The notes beneath the pieces were generated by a model. It was not told the origin of the DNA. It was given only the letters and a program-made list of their open reading frames with translations, and did no database searches. DNA of 44,661 bases from Gammaproteobacteria bacterium (GTDB lineage: Bacteria; Pseudomonadota; Gammaproteobacteria; CAJXQU01): assembly GCA_026984775.1 (NCBI GenBank), contig JALSRM010000010.1, positions 1 through 44,661 on the forward strand, written 5' to 3'. Positions 8,687 through 16,692 of the stretch are shown piece after piece. Numbering within the stretch: position 1 is the stretch's first letter; every line of letters starts with the position of its first letter. Made by a program: the position numbers and the translations under genes.

Positions 8687-9868
8687 TCATAGCATTTCCA
8701 GGCATAAGGTAATACCCTGGCCCCCACCAATGCACATGGTCACGAGACCTCGTTTAAGCCTGTCACGATGCATGGAGTGGATAAGTCTTGTTGTCAAGAT
8801 GGCTCCGGTTGCACCAATTGGGTGTCCATGAGCAATAGCTCCCCCTTCGACATTGACGATATCTTCAGGTAGGCCTAGCTCGCGCTGACAACAGATTGCA
8901 ATGGCGGCGAATGCTTCATTGATCTCAGCCCGTTCCACATCACTGATCGTCCAGTTGGCGCGTTCGAGTGCCTGGTGGGTCGATGGAACAGGACCAATGC
9001 CAAACATACCCGGTTCCACTGCAGCAATACCATAGGAAACAATGCGTGCCATCGGTTGCAGCCCCTGTTGTTCTGCCCAGCGTGATTCAGCAAGGATCAT
9101 GGCAGAGGCTGCCGAATTCAATCCCGGTGCATTCCCTGCGGTAATCGTTCCATTCTTGCGAAAAACCGGTTTTAGCTTGGCTAGTGATTCGGCCTTCGTA
9201 TCAGGGCGGTTGTGTTCATCCGTATCAAAAACGGTCATTGTCTTGTGAGAAGGGATCTTAACCGGCACAATTTCATTCTTGAATTTTCCAGCTTTTTGAG
9301 CCTCGGCAAACCGTTGTTGTGATCGCAGCGCCCATCTGTCCTGATCTTCACGGCTGATTTTATATTGAGTTACAAGATCCTCTGTATGCCAGCCGGAATG
9401 ATGGCCTGAGAAAGCATCGTTCAGACCATCGCGTAACATACTGTCGTAGAGCTGGCCATCGCCCATCCTGTATCCCCAGCGACCATGGCTTACCAGGTAG
9501 GGTGCCTGATCCATGTTTTCCATACCACCTGCCACGGCGCAATTGACCATTCCACTCATGATTTCGATTGCTGCCGACACAATGGCCTGTGCACCTGAAC
9601 CACACACCCGGTTGACGGTCATGGCAGGGACCTTATCGGGTAATCCGGCATTGATCACAGCCTGCCGTGAAGGGTTCATTTTTGCCCCGGCTTGAATCAC
9701 TTGTCCAAGCACAGCAGTTTCAATCTTGTTCTGATCCAGGCCTGTGCGTTCGACGGTTTCCTTGATCACGACTGCACCAAGGTCAGGTGCAGGAATGGAT
9801 TTAAGGGTGCCGTTGTACGTACCGATTGCCGTCCTCACGGGTGAACAGATCACGACTTCGTTACTCAT
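8687..9868 (-). CDS. Acetyl-CoA C-acetyltransferase (beta-ketothiolase)
   Basis: Condenses two acetyl-CoA to acetoacetyl-CoA, the first step toward polyhydroxybutyrate, or runs in reverse in degradation. The 393-residue length is typical of biosynthetic thiolases. The active-site set is complete: Cys89 in NRVCGSGAQA, His349 in GHPIGATGA and Cys379 in MCIGGGQG. The start ATG at 9868 has GAGGG seven bases upstream; the ATG at 9883 overlaps that SD and is rejected. It lies 54 bp downstream of the PHA synthase and 13 bp upstream of the flavoprotein gene. No phaB acetoacetyl-CoA reductase is in the window, so it must be elsewhere if polymer is made from acetyl-CoA. Confidence 0.92.
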   Translation of the reverse strand: MSNEVVICSPVRTAIGTYNGTLKSIPAPDLGAVVIKETVERTGLDQNKIETAVLGQVIQAGAKMNPSRQAVINAGLPDKVPAMTVNRVCGSGAQAIVSAAIEIMSGMVNCAVAGGMENMDQAPYLVSHGRWGYRMGDGQLYDSMLRDGLNDAFSGHHSGWHTEDLVTQYKISREDQDRWALRSQQRFAEAQKAGKFKNEIVPVKIPSHKTMTVFDTDEHNRPDTKAESLAKLKPVFRKNGTITAGNAPGLNSAASAMILAESRWAEQQGLQPMARIVSYGIAAVEPGMFGIGPVPSTHQALERANWTISDVERAEINEAFAAIAICCQRELGLPEDIVNVEGGAIAHGHPIGATGAILTTRLIHSMHRDRLKRGLVTMCIGGGQGITLCLEML

Positions 9869-9922
9869 TAGTTTTCCCTCCAACGATCAGAGTCAATTCT
9901 CAGGTCGATGAAATACATCGTT

Positions 9923-11665
9923 TTATTTTTGCAAGACATAGATTCCAGGAGCATCTGACAGAATGGGGTAATCTTTGTCATCAATGCCCATGGGTGGAGG
10001 CGCTACCCGTTTTTTTGTGGAATGATCAACCAGCCAATGATTCCATGATGGCCACCACGACCCTTCATCGATCGGGGTTTGGAGGAGCCAAGTCTCCGGA
10101 TCTACGTGCCTGTCACCGGCCTTTCGGGTGGCGATCCGGTGATGACGGCGTGGATGACCGGGTTCACTGATGATGCCCGCATTATGCCCCCCATTGGTGA
10201 GCAGAAAAGTGACGTCAGCGTGCCGGGCGAGTTGATGGATCTTGAATACGGATCGCCAAGGCGCGACGTGATCTGTCTCGGTACCGACGACAAACAGGGG
10301 GACGCGAATATCACCAATGGAAATGGTACGTTCATCCACACGATAACGTCCTTCAGCGAGATCATTGTTCAGATACAACTGTTCCAGATATTCTGAGTGC
10401 ATCTTGTAGGGCAGGCGGGTGGCATCTGCATTCCAGGCCATGAGATCGATCATGGGCCGGCGTTCACCCAACAGGTACTCGTGGATCAAACTGGACCAAA
10501 TCAGGTCATTCGATCGCAACATACTGAAAGCGCCCGCCATTTGCGTGGTGTCGAGATAGCCCTGGTCCCACATGATATCTTCGAGCCAGGCAACCTGACT
10601 GGGATCGATGAACAAACCCAGCTCACCCACTTCGGTAAAATCGGTTTGTGTCGCGAGCAAAGTGATGGATTGCAGTCGGTTGTCACCTTCACGTGCCATG
10701 GCAGCCGCAGCAATGCTCAACAGGGTCCCACCCAGGCAGTAACCCAGTGCATGGATCTTCACCTCCGGCTGGATCGTGGAGATGATATCGAGTGCGGCCA
10801 TGACGCCTAAGCGGCGATAATCGTCCATACCCAGATCCCGATCCTCGGCAGTAGGGTTCTTCCAAGAGATCATATAAACCGTATGCCCCTGCTCAACCAG
10901 GTATTTGACCATGGAATTGTGTGGTGACAGGTCAAGGATATAGTATTTCATGATCCAGGCTGGCGTGATCAGGATCGGTTCCCGATACACGGTCTTGGTT
11001 GCCGGTGCATACTGGATCAGCTCGATCAGACGGTTACGGTAAATAACCTTGCCCGGTGTGATAGCCACTTGTTTGCCCGGAATAAAATTCTCAGCACCCA
11101 CAGGCGGTTTGCCGCCCAATTTCCGTTCCATGTCCTCGATAAAGTTGAGCCATCCACGGACAAAGTTTTGGCCTCCCTGTTCCAGGGTGACCCGGATCAC
11201 TTCCGGATTCATGAACGGGAAGTTGGAGGGGGAAAAGGCATCCAGGAACTGACGCGTCATAAACTCAACCACACGCTCGTGATGTGGAGTAACGCCTCTT
11301 ACACCCGTGGTGGCGTTGGACCACCATTGTTGTTGATGAAGAAAGGCCTGATAGATCAGGTTAAAGGGCCATTGCTGCCAGTCATCACCACGAAACCGCT
11401 TATCCTGTGGCAAAGGGCACATGCAAGGAGGTGTGTTTTTATCCAGGGTCGCATGAGCTGCATAGACCGAATAGCGCATTGTCTTACGGATTGCTTTCTG
11501 TATCAGTTCCAGATGCTTACCGGGTGAAACCGACAGATGAGACAGCCAGTCCATATAGGCCAGCATGAATGCTGCCGGTGAAATGCTTAGGGTCAGCTTG
11601 CCGAGCCATGCGTGATAGAGACGGTCAAGGCTATTGCCCGTATTCAAATGACTTATCTTTTCCAT
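9923..11665 (-). CDS. phaC: Poly(3-hydroxyalkanoate) synthase (PhaC), class I-like
   Basis: Polymerises (R)-3-hydroxyacyl-CoA into storage polyester at the granule surface. The 580-residue, single-chain length fits class I (or II) rather than the shorter PhaEC/PhaRC types. A PhaC N-terminal domain (to about 230) precedes an alpha/beta-hydrolase core. Catalytic residues are visible: Cys310 in the lipase-like box GYCLGG, Asp465 in GTETDHVAPW and His494 in NGGHNAGI. The start at 11665 has GGAG eight bases upstream. It is the first gene of a minus-strand block (thiolase, flavoprotein, MaoC-Pta, aldolase). No phasin or phaR is seen nearby. It diverges from the UspA-fusion gene across a 148-bp region with an FNR-like box. 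Confidence 0.92.
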   Translation of the reverse strand: MEKISHLNTGNSLDRLYHAWLGKLTLSISPAAFMLAYMDWLSHLSVSPGKHLELIQKAIRKTMRYSVYAAHATLDKNTPPCMCPLPQDKRFRGDDWQQWPFNLIYQAFLHQQQWWSNATTGVRGVTPHHERVVEFMTRQFLDAFSPSNFPFMNPEVIRVTLEQGGQNFVRGWLNFIEDMERKLGGKPPVGAENFIPGKQVAITPGKVIYRNRLIELIQYAPATKTVYREPILITPAWIMKYYILDLSPHNSMVKYLVEQGHTVYMISWKNPTAEDRDLGMDDYRRLGVMAALDIISTIQPEVKIHALGYCLGGTLLSIAAAAMAREGDNRLQSITLLATQTDFTEVGELGLFIDPSQVAWLEDIMWDQGYLDTTQMAGAFSMLRSNDLIWSSLIHEYLLGERRPMIDLMAWNADATRLPYKMHSEYLEQLYLNNDLAEGRYRVDERTISIGDIRVPLFVVGTETDHVAPWRSVFKIHQLARHADVTFLLTNGGHNAGIISEPGHPRRHHRIATRKAGDRHVDPETWLLQTPIDEGSWWPSWNHWLVDHSTKKRVAPPPMGIDDKDYPILSDAPGIYVLQK

Positions 11666-11710
11666 AGTTACACTCCATGCACAAGTCTACCCTTGGGTTG
11701 GATGCTCTTC

Positions 11711-11759
11711 TTGATCCAGATCAGTTCATTCTTGTTCTTTCTCCGCGAGACTCTATATA
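11711..11759 (+). promoter_or_regulatory. FNR-like box with downstream promoter for the Usp gene
   Basis: TTGATccagATCAG at 11711-11724 matches nine of ten bases of the FNR/Anr consensus. Downstream on the + strand, TTGTTC (11732-11737), a 16-bp spacer and TATATA (11754-11759) make a plausible sigma-70 promoter for the SpoIIAA/UspA gene. The box centre lies about 48 bp before the predicted transcription start, so spacing is not the classic class II value. On the minus strand a weak TAGACT at 11684-11689 lies about 40 bp from the box, and the same site could act on phaC. Confidence 0.4.
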
Positions 11760-11813
11760 AGTTTTATCAATACAAATTCAACCACCATAAGAATAAAGAT
11801 CAGGAGGAGCATC

Positions 11814-12644
11814 ATGTTTCAGAGAATTCCAGTCAATGATGAGAAAATCTTCGCATTCAAGGCAACGGGGAAGTTGACCGATGCCGATTACAAAAAATTT
11901 ATTCCTGAACTCGAGTCGGCGATAGAGAAGCAGGGTGCCTTGTCTGTTTATCTTCAGTTGGAAGATTTTCATGGATGGGAACCGAAGGCAGCCTGGGATG
12001 ATTTCAAGATTGGTCTGAAGCACGGAAATGATTTCAGAAAAATCGCTATCGTCGGTGAAAAAAAGTGGGAGCGTTGGATGGCTACACTTGGTAAGGCATT
12101 TACCGGTGGGCGAATTGAGTTCTTCAATCATGAAGATGCACCCAAGGCATGGGACTGGCTGCGCGAGCAGGAAGAAGAAACCGAAACAGAAACCGAGGAA
12201 CAAAAGGATACCTATCAGAAGATTCTTGCTGCGATAGATTTTTCCGATCATTCGGGAAAAACAGTCAAAAAAGCAGTAGAACTTGCGAAGAAATATGATG
12301 CAGAACTGATGGTGCTCCATGCATTGAGGCACATTACTCGCTACGATAGAAGTTTTGAGCTGCTCGTGGTTCCCGATGAAGCTTTTGAAACCGATGAGAT
12401 TATCTTCGAAAGGGCTGAAAAGAAGATGGATGAGCTTACGGGAAAGATCGGATATCCAAAATTAAAAACAGAGATTATCTGGGGTCGATCGAAATCGACT
12501 ATCCTGTTTTATGCCGAGGCTCAGCAGGCCGATCTGATCGTCATGGGTTCACATGGACATCATGGTCTGGCAAGGATGCTTGGATCGACTACCAATGGAG
12601 TTATCAACAACGCACGCTGTGATGTACTGGTCGTGCGGACCTGA
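11814..12644 (+). CDS. SpoIIAA-like (STAS-type) domain fused to universal stress protein
   Basis: A 276-residue two-domain cytoplasmic protein. Residues 1-120 resemble the SpoIIAA-like family (MFQRIPVNDEKIFAFKATGK; ends with an HEDAPKAWDWLREQ helix). An acidic linker follows (EEETETETEEQ, about 122-132), then a UspA domain from about 134 (YQKILAAIDFSDHS) to the end. The ATP-binding signature G-2x-G-9x-G-S/T is met around residue 245 (MGSHGHHGLARMLGSTTNG), so it is probably of the ATP-binding Usp class. AGGAGG lies six bases before the ATG. The Usp part suggests a stress or anaerobiosis role, and the SpoIIAA-like part may mediate protein or lipid interaction; both are inference. It diverges from phaC. 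Confidence 0.85.
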   Translation: MFQRIPVNDEKIFAFKATGKLTDADYKKFIPELESAIEKQGALSVYLQLEDFHGWEPKAAWDDFKIGLKHGNDFRKIAIVGEKKWERWMATLGKAFTGGRIEFFNHEDAPKAWDWLREQEEETETETEEQKDTYQKILAAIDFSDHSGKTVKKAVELAKKYDAELMVLHALRHITRYDRSFELLVVPDEAFETDEIIFERAEKKMDELTGKIGYPKLKTEIIWGRSKSTILFYAEAQQADLIVMGSHGHHGLARMLGSTTNGVINNARCDVLVVRT

Positions 12645-12773
12645 GATCGATCTTCTCCTTGGAAGGACGAAGGATCAGGAGAGCAAAATATAAACAGGTT
12701 TCGACTTCCTATTCGAGAAAGATGCTCGAAGAGGTCCTCAATGGGAGACGCCGGCAGTTTTTAAACGCCTGCA

Positions 12774-13691
12774 CTAGCCAAGCAGGAAATTGATCTCTGG
12801 TAGCTTTCTGGTCACGGATTCATGACCTTCTTGAATGGCTTCCCTTGCACGCTGAAATTCCAGTAATCCTAGATAGGCCAGTTTGGGTGTTAGCAGGATA
12901 TCCGGTGGATCACCAGCCATTCGGCTTCGTGTGAGTCTGTCTTCAACAATATTCATGGAACCGACGATGGTATCTATCAGGCCGGGCGGTGTTTCCTGAT
13001 TCTCGGAAGAGAATTTCAAGAGCGAACCAGAATAAGTTTTCAGAGTCTCCTTGATGGAATTAAGAAAATTGTTGTCGGATGAGGACTCTTTCCCTCGTTC
13101 AGAAAACCGGCGGCCAACCAGATCGCTATTGAGGCTGACAGCGATGACGATATCTGCACCGAGAGCGCGGCAAAGTGAGACTGGAACAGGATTGACCAAT
13201 CCGCCATCCACCAGCCACCTGCCACGCTGTTTCACTGGAGGAAAAAGACCGGGAAGAGCAATGGATGACCAGATCCCTTCATGGGCATTTCCTTCAGTGA
13301 ACCAGATCTCCCTTCCGGTATCGAGATCAGTCGCTACACAGGCAAAGGATTTTTCAAGGTCTTCGATATTTAGCTCCCTGTCACACACATTTTCGTGAAG
13401 AAACTGACTCAGTTTGTCAGCATCGACAAAGCCTTTCAGGGTCAAGTTGAGTTCAAAGAAGCGTGCCAGTTTCGGTGTGGTCAGAGAATAGAGCCAGTTC
13501 TCGAGTTTTTCCAGGTTCCCTGCTGCGTAGGCAGCGCCGACAATCGCACCAATTGAACACCCGGTGACGATCTCGGGATGAATTCCATAGTCGGAGAGGG
13601 ATTTGATAATCCCTATGTGAGCCCAGCCCCGTGCGGCACCGCCACCCAGTGCCAGACCAATAGCTGGTTTTGAAATTGCCTGATTGTTCAT
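12774..13691 (-). CDS. Patatin-like phospholipase (RssA/YchK-type)
   Basis: Predicted cytoplasmic or membrane-associated serine acyl hydrolase acting on phospholipids or other acyl esters. The 305-residue protein has the full patatin catalytic set: oxyanion-hole motif GGGAARGW (residues 16-23), nucleophile Ser46 in GCSIG, and Asp162 in VDGGLVNPVP. No signal peptide or outer-membrane beta-barrel domain follows, unlike PlpD. The ATG has GGAGGG seven bases upstream. It diverges from cardiolipin synthase (54 bp apart), a context that also points to phospholipid metabolism. Physiological substrate unknown. Confidence 0.9.
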   Translation of the reverse strand: MNNQAISKPAIGLALGGGAARGWAHIGIIKSLSDYGIHPEIVTGCSIGAIVGAAYAAGNLEKLENWLYSLTTPKLARFFELNLTLKGFVDADKLSQFLHENVCDRELNIEDLEKSFACVATDLDTGREIWFTEGNAHEGIWSSIALPGLFPPVKQRGRWLVDGGLVNPVPVSLCRALGADIVIAVSLNSDLVGRRFSERGKESSSDNNFLNSIKETLKTYSGSLLKFSSENQETPPGLIDTIVGSMNIVEDRLTRSRMAGDPPDILLTPKLAYLGLLEFQRAREAIQEGHESVTRKLPEINFLLG

Positions 13692-13745
13692 GGTTTTCCC
13701 TCCGAAGCTGTCTGTCTTTGATAATACACCAGAAAACGAGGGCTG

Positions 13746-15215
13746 ATGAGCAGAAGCCTGATTCTATTTGATGTAGTCAATGCTAAGATACGAGCCATGC
13801 TTATTCCATCGACAGTCCTGGACTGGTTCGTGTCTTCTTTACTGGTCATATTTGCAACCGTTACGGCTCTGCATGCGCTCCTGCATAAACGCGATCCTCG
13901 TTCTTCACTGCTGTGGGTTATCGTTTGTCTGTCGCTACCTTTTATTGGCCCTGTTTTCTATCTGCTGTTCGGGATCAATCGAGCCTCCAGCCGGGTGTTG
14001 AAACTTGGAGCGGTACCCGAAACAGCGCTGAGTGAAATGCCGGTTTTTATCCCCGATCCTGAAAGCAGTCATGGCGATCCGCTTCTTCTTCTGGGATCTG
14101 CATTGACCGGTTTGCCTATCGTGGACGGCAATCAGGTTGAATTGCTGGAAAATGGTGATGAAGCCTATCCTTCCATGTTGGAGAGTATCAAGCAGGCAAA
14201 GGAATGGGTTTATCTATCTTTTTATATCTTTGAACATCAGGGGGTGGGGCAGCAGTTCATTGATGCCCTGACCTCGGCTATGGAACGGGGTGTCGATGTC
14301 CGTGTTTTGCTAGATGGTGTAGGTGCCTGGTATGACCGGGGGAGAACGGAAAAGATCCTGCGATCGAGAGGCGTTCGGGTTGAGGTCTTTCTGCCTCCAG
14401 CCAAGGTGATCCCGCGGCTGGAGATCAACCTGCGCAATCACCGCAAGGTCGTATTGGTCGATGGCAAGATCGGATTTACCGGAGGAATGAATATCCGTCC
14501 TGAACATGTTTTGCGTGATGCTGACCCGAAGGAGGCGACCAGGGATGTTATGTTCCGGATCCGGGGCCCGGTGCTGGAGCAAATGGGCAGGGTGTTTACC
14601 GAGGACTGGCGCTTTGCTTGTGGTGAAAGGCTACCCGAGAGGGTTTATGAGAATGAGCAGAGGGGTGCATCACGTTGTCGTGCTATTAGTGATGGCCCTG
14701 GTGTTCATCTTGATGTGTTGATGCATATCATCATCTCTGCAATCAACAGTGCAGAGAAGACGCTGAATATTATTACCCCTTATTTTTTGCCACCCCGTGA
14801 ATTGATCGTAGCGATCCAGGCGGCTTCCTTGCGTGGTGTCGATGTCAATATCATCCTGCCATCGAACAATAACCTCCCATATGTACATTGGGCCATGCGC
14901 AACAGTCTCTGGCAATACCTGCAATATGGCGCAAAGATTTATTACCAGCCACCGCCTTTTGCTCATACCAAGCTGTTGATCGTAGATAGTTGTTATTGCC
15001 AGTTCGGTTCGGCAAATCTGGATATTCGCAGCTTGCGGCTCAACTTTGAACTGAACATCGAAACGCTCGATTCGGAACTGGCGGAGAGTCTGTTAGGGAA
15101 ATTTGAACAGATAAGGAACGAAAGCACTCAGGTGACACTGGAAGATCTGGCTACACGTCCCCTTTATATCCGGATTTGGGATGCCTTCTGGTGGTTGCTT
15201 ACGCCATACCTTTAA
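13746..15215 (+). CDS. Cardiolipin synthase (phospholipase D superfamily)
   Basis: Inner-membrane enzyme joining two phosphatidylglycerols (or PG plus PE) to cardiolipin. Two N-terminal hydrophobic segments (VSSLLVIFATVTALHALL and WVIVCLSLPFIGPVFYLLFG) precede two PLD domains, each with an HxKxxxxD motif: NHRKVVLVDG, and AHTKLLIVD followed by FGSANLDIRSL. Length (489 or 472) is normal for ClsA-type enzymes. Two starts are possible: 13746 (GAGGG, only 3 bases away) or 13797 (weak SD, but starts MLIPSTVLDW right at the first helix as in relatives). I list the longer one without conviction. Substrate preference cannot be read from sequence. Confidence 0.9.
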   Translation: MSRSLILFDVVNAKIRAMLIPSTVLDWFVSSLLVIFATVTALHALLHKRDPRSSLLWVIVCLSLPFIGPVFYLLFGINRASSRVLKLGAVPETALSEMPVFIPDPESSHGDPLLLLGSALTGLPIVDGNQVELLENGDEAYPSMLESIKQAKEWVYLSFYIFEHQGVGQQFIDALTSAMERGVDVRVLLDGVGAWYDRGRTEKILRSRGVRVEVFLPPAKVIPRLEINLRNHRKVVLVDGKIGFTGGMNIRPEHVLRDADPKEATRDVMFRIRGPVLEQMGRVFTEDWRFACGERLPERVYENEQRGASRCRAISDGPGVHLDVLMHIIISAINSAEKTLNIITPYFLPPRELIVAIQAASLRGVDVNIILPSNNNLPYVHWAMRNSLWQYLQYGAKIYYQPPPFAHTKLLIVDSCYCQFGSANLDIRSLRLNFELNIETLDSELAESLLGKFEQIRNESTQVTLEDLATRPLYIRIWDAFWWLLTPYL

Positions 15216-15282
15216 ATGATCTGTTTTATTTCGTGTTCATTGTACAATAGCGCCCGACTTTTCATTTATATCCAAGGAAACA

Positions 15283-16692
15283 ATGACGATCAGAACACGA
15301 TTTGCTCCCAGTCCTACGGGCTATCTGCATGTTGGAGGCGCCAGAACGGCTCTCTTTTCCTGGCTCTATGCACGCAAGCATGGAGGCACTTTTATCCTGC
15401 GTGTGGAAGATACCGATCTGGAACGATCAACTGAAAAATCCGTGAATGCCATCCTCGAGGGCATGACCTGGCTGGGGCTGGACTATGATGAAGGTCCATT
15501 TTTTCAGACACATCGCTTCGATCGGTATAATGAAGCGATCGAGAAGTTACTTGAAAGCGGACATGCTTACCGCTGCAACTGCCCGAAGGAACGGCTTGAT
15601 GCCTTGCGTGAAGAGCAGATGGCAAAAAAGATCAAGCCTCGCTATGACCGTCATTGTTACGGCAAGACGATCGACCCATCCGAGCCCCATGTGGTGCGTT
15701 TTCTGAACCCGGACGAGGGGGTTGTGGAAGTGGAGGATCTGGTGCGCGGGAAAGTGGTTTTCAATAATGCAGAATTAGACGATCTGATTATTCGCCGTTC
15801 CGATGGATCACCGACCTATAATCTCACTGTCGTTGTCGATGATACAGAGATGGGCATCACGCATGTGATTCGGGGAGATGATCATCTCAACAACACCCCT
15901 CGACAAATCAACATGATGAAGGCCTTGGGATTGCAACCACCACGCTATGCTCACCTGCCTATGATCCTCGGGGAAGACGGATCACGCCTGTCCAAGCGGC
16001 ATGGTGCGGTGAGTGTTATCGAATATCGTGAAAAGGGCTTTTTGCCCGAAGCACTTATCAACTATCTGGTACGGCTTGGCTGGTCTCACGGTGATCAGGA
16101 AATCTTTACTATCGATGAAATGATCCGGCTGTTTGATATCAAGGATGTGAATAATTCAGCTGCCAGTTTCGATAACGAGAAATTGCTTTGGCTCAATCAG
16201 CAATATCTGATTAAGGACGATCCGGCGCGCATCGCCCGTTTGCTGAGTCATCACTTAGGGAAACTGGGCATCGATCCGGCAGAAGGGCCCGATCTGGTCG
16301 AAGTGGTCAAGGCGCAGCGGGAACGTGCCAAGACCTTGGTGGAGTTGGCCGAGATCAGCACTATTTTTTACCGTGATTATGAAGCGTTCGATGAAAAGGC
16401 CGCAAAGAAAAACTTGCGCCCAGCGGCACGGGAGGCCCTGGAGCGATGCCGGGCTGAACTGGAGGCACTCCATAATTGGACACCAGAAGCCATCCACCAT
16501 TGTGTAGTCAAGGTGGCCGAACAACTGGAATTGAAACTGGGAAAAGTGGCCCAACCTTTGCGTGTGGCAGTCACTGGACGTGCCGCCTCGCCAAGTATCG
16601 ATGTCACCCTCTACCTAACGGGGAAGGAGGCCACTTTACGGCGGATCGACAGGGCGCTCAACTACATCAACGAACGGGAAGAAAACCAGTAA
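15283..16692 (+). CDS. gltX: Glutamyl-tRNA synthetase
   Basis: Charges tRNA-Glu with glutamate. The 469-residue class I synthetase starts MTIRTRFAPSPTGYLHVGGA; YLHVGG is the HIGH-type ATP motif and GSRLSKRHGA is the KMSKS-type motif. The Rossmann fold and C-terminal anticodon-binding helical domain are full length. AAGGAA lies before the ATG. A TACAAT hexamer at 15243-15248 could be the -10 of its promoter. Because a dedicated GlnRS follows immediately, this enzyme is expected to be the discriminating type. A tRNA-Glu gene lies 3 kb downstream. Confidence 0.96.
   Translation: MTIRTRFAPSPTGYLHVGGARTALFSWLYARKHGGTFILRVEDTDLERSTEKSVNAILEGMTWLGLDYDEGPFFQTHRFDRYNEAIEKLLESGHAYRCNCPKERLDALREEQMAKKIKPRYDRHCYGKTIDPSEPHVVRFLNPDEGVVEVEDLVRGKVVFNNAELDDLIIRRSDGSPTYNLTVVVDDTEMGITHVIRGDDHLNNTPRQINMMKALGLQPPRYAHLPMILGEDGSRLSKRHGAVSVIEYREKGFLPEALINYLVRLGWSHGDQEIFTIDEMIRLFDIKDVNNSAASFDNEKLLWLNQQYLIKDDPARIARLLSHHLGKLGIDPAEGPDLVEVVKAQRERAKTLVELAEISTIFYRDYEAFDEKAAKKNLRPAAREALERCRAELEALHNWTPEAIHHCVVKVAEQLELKLGKVAQPLRVAVTGRAASPSIDVTLYLTGKEATLRRIDRALNYINEREENQ

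Noticed and set aside
8674-8730. Extended start of the flavoprotein gene at 8730
   Set aside because: It would overlap the thiolase 3' end; the ATG at 8673 has its own SD and the conserved start of the FAD domain.
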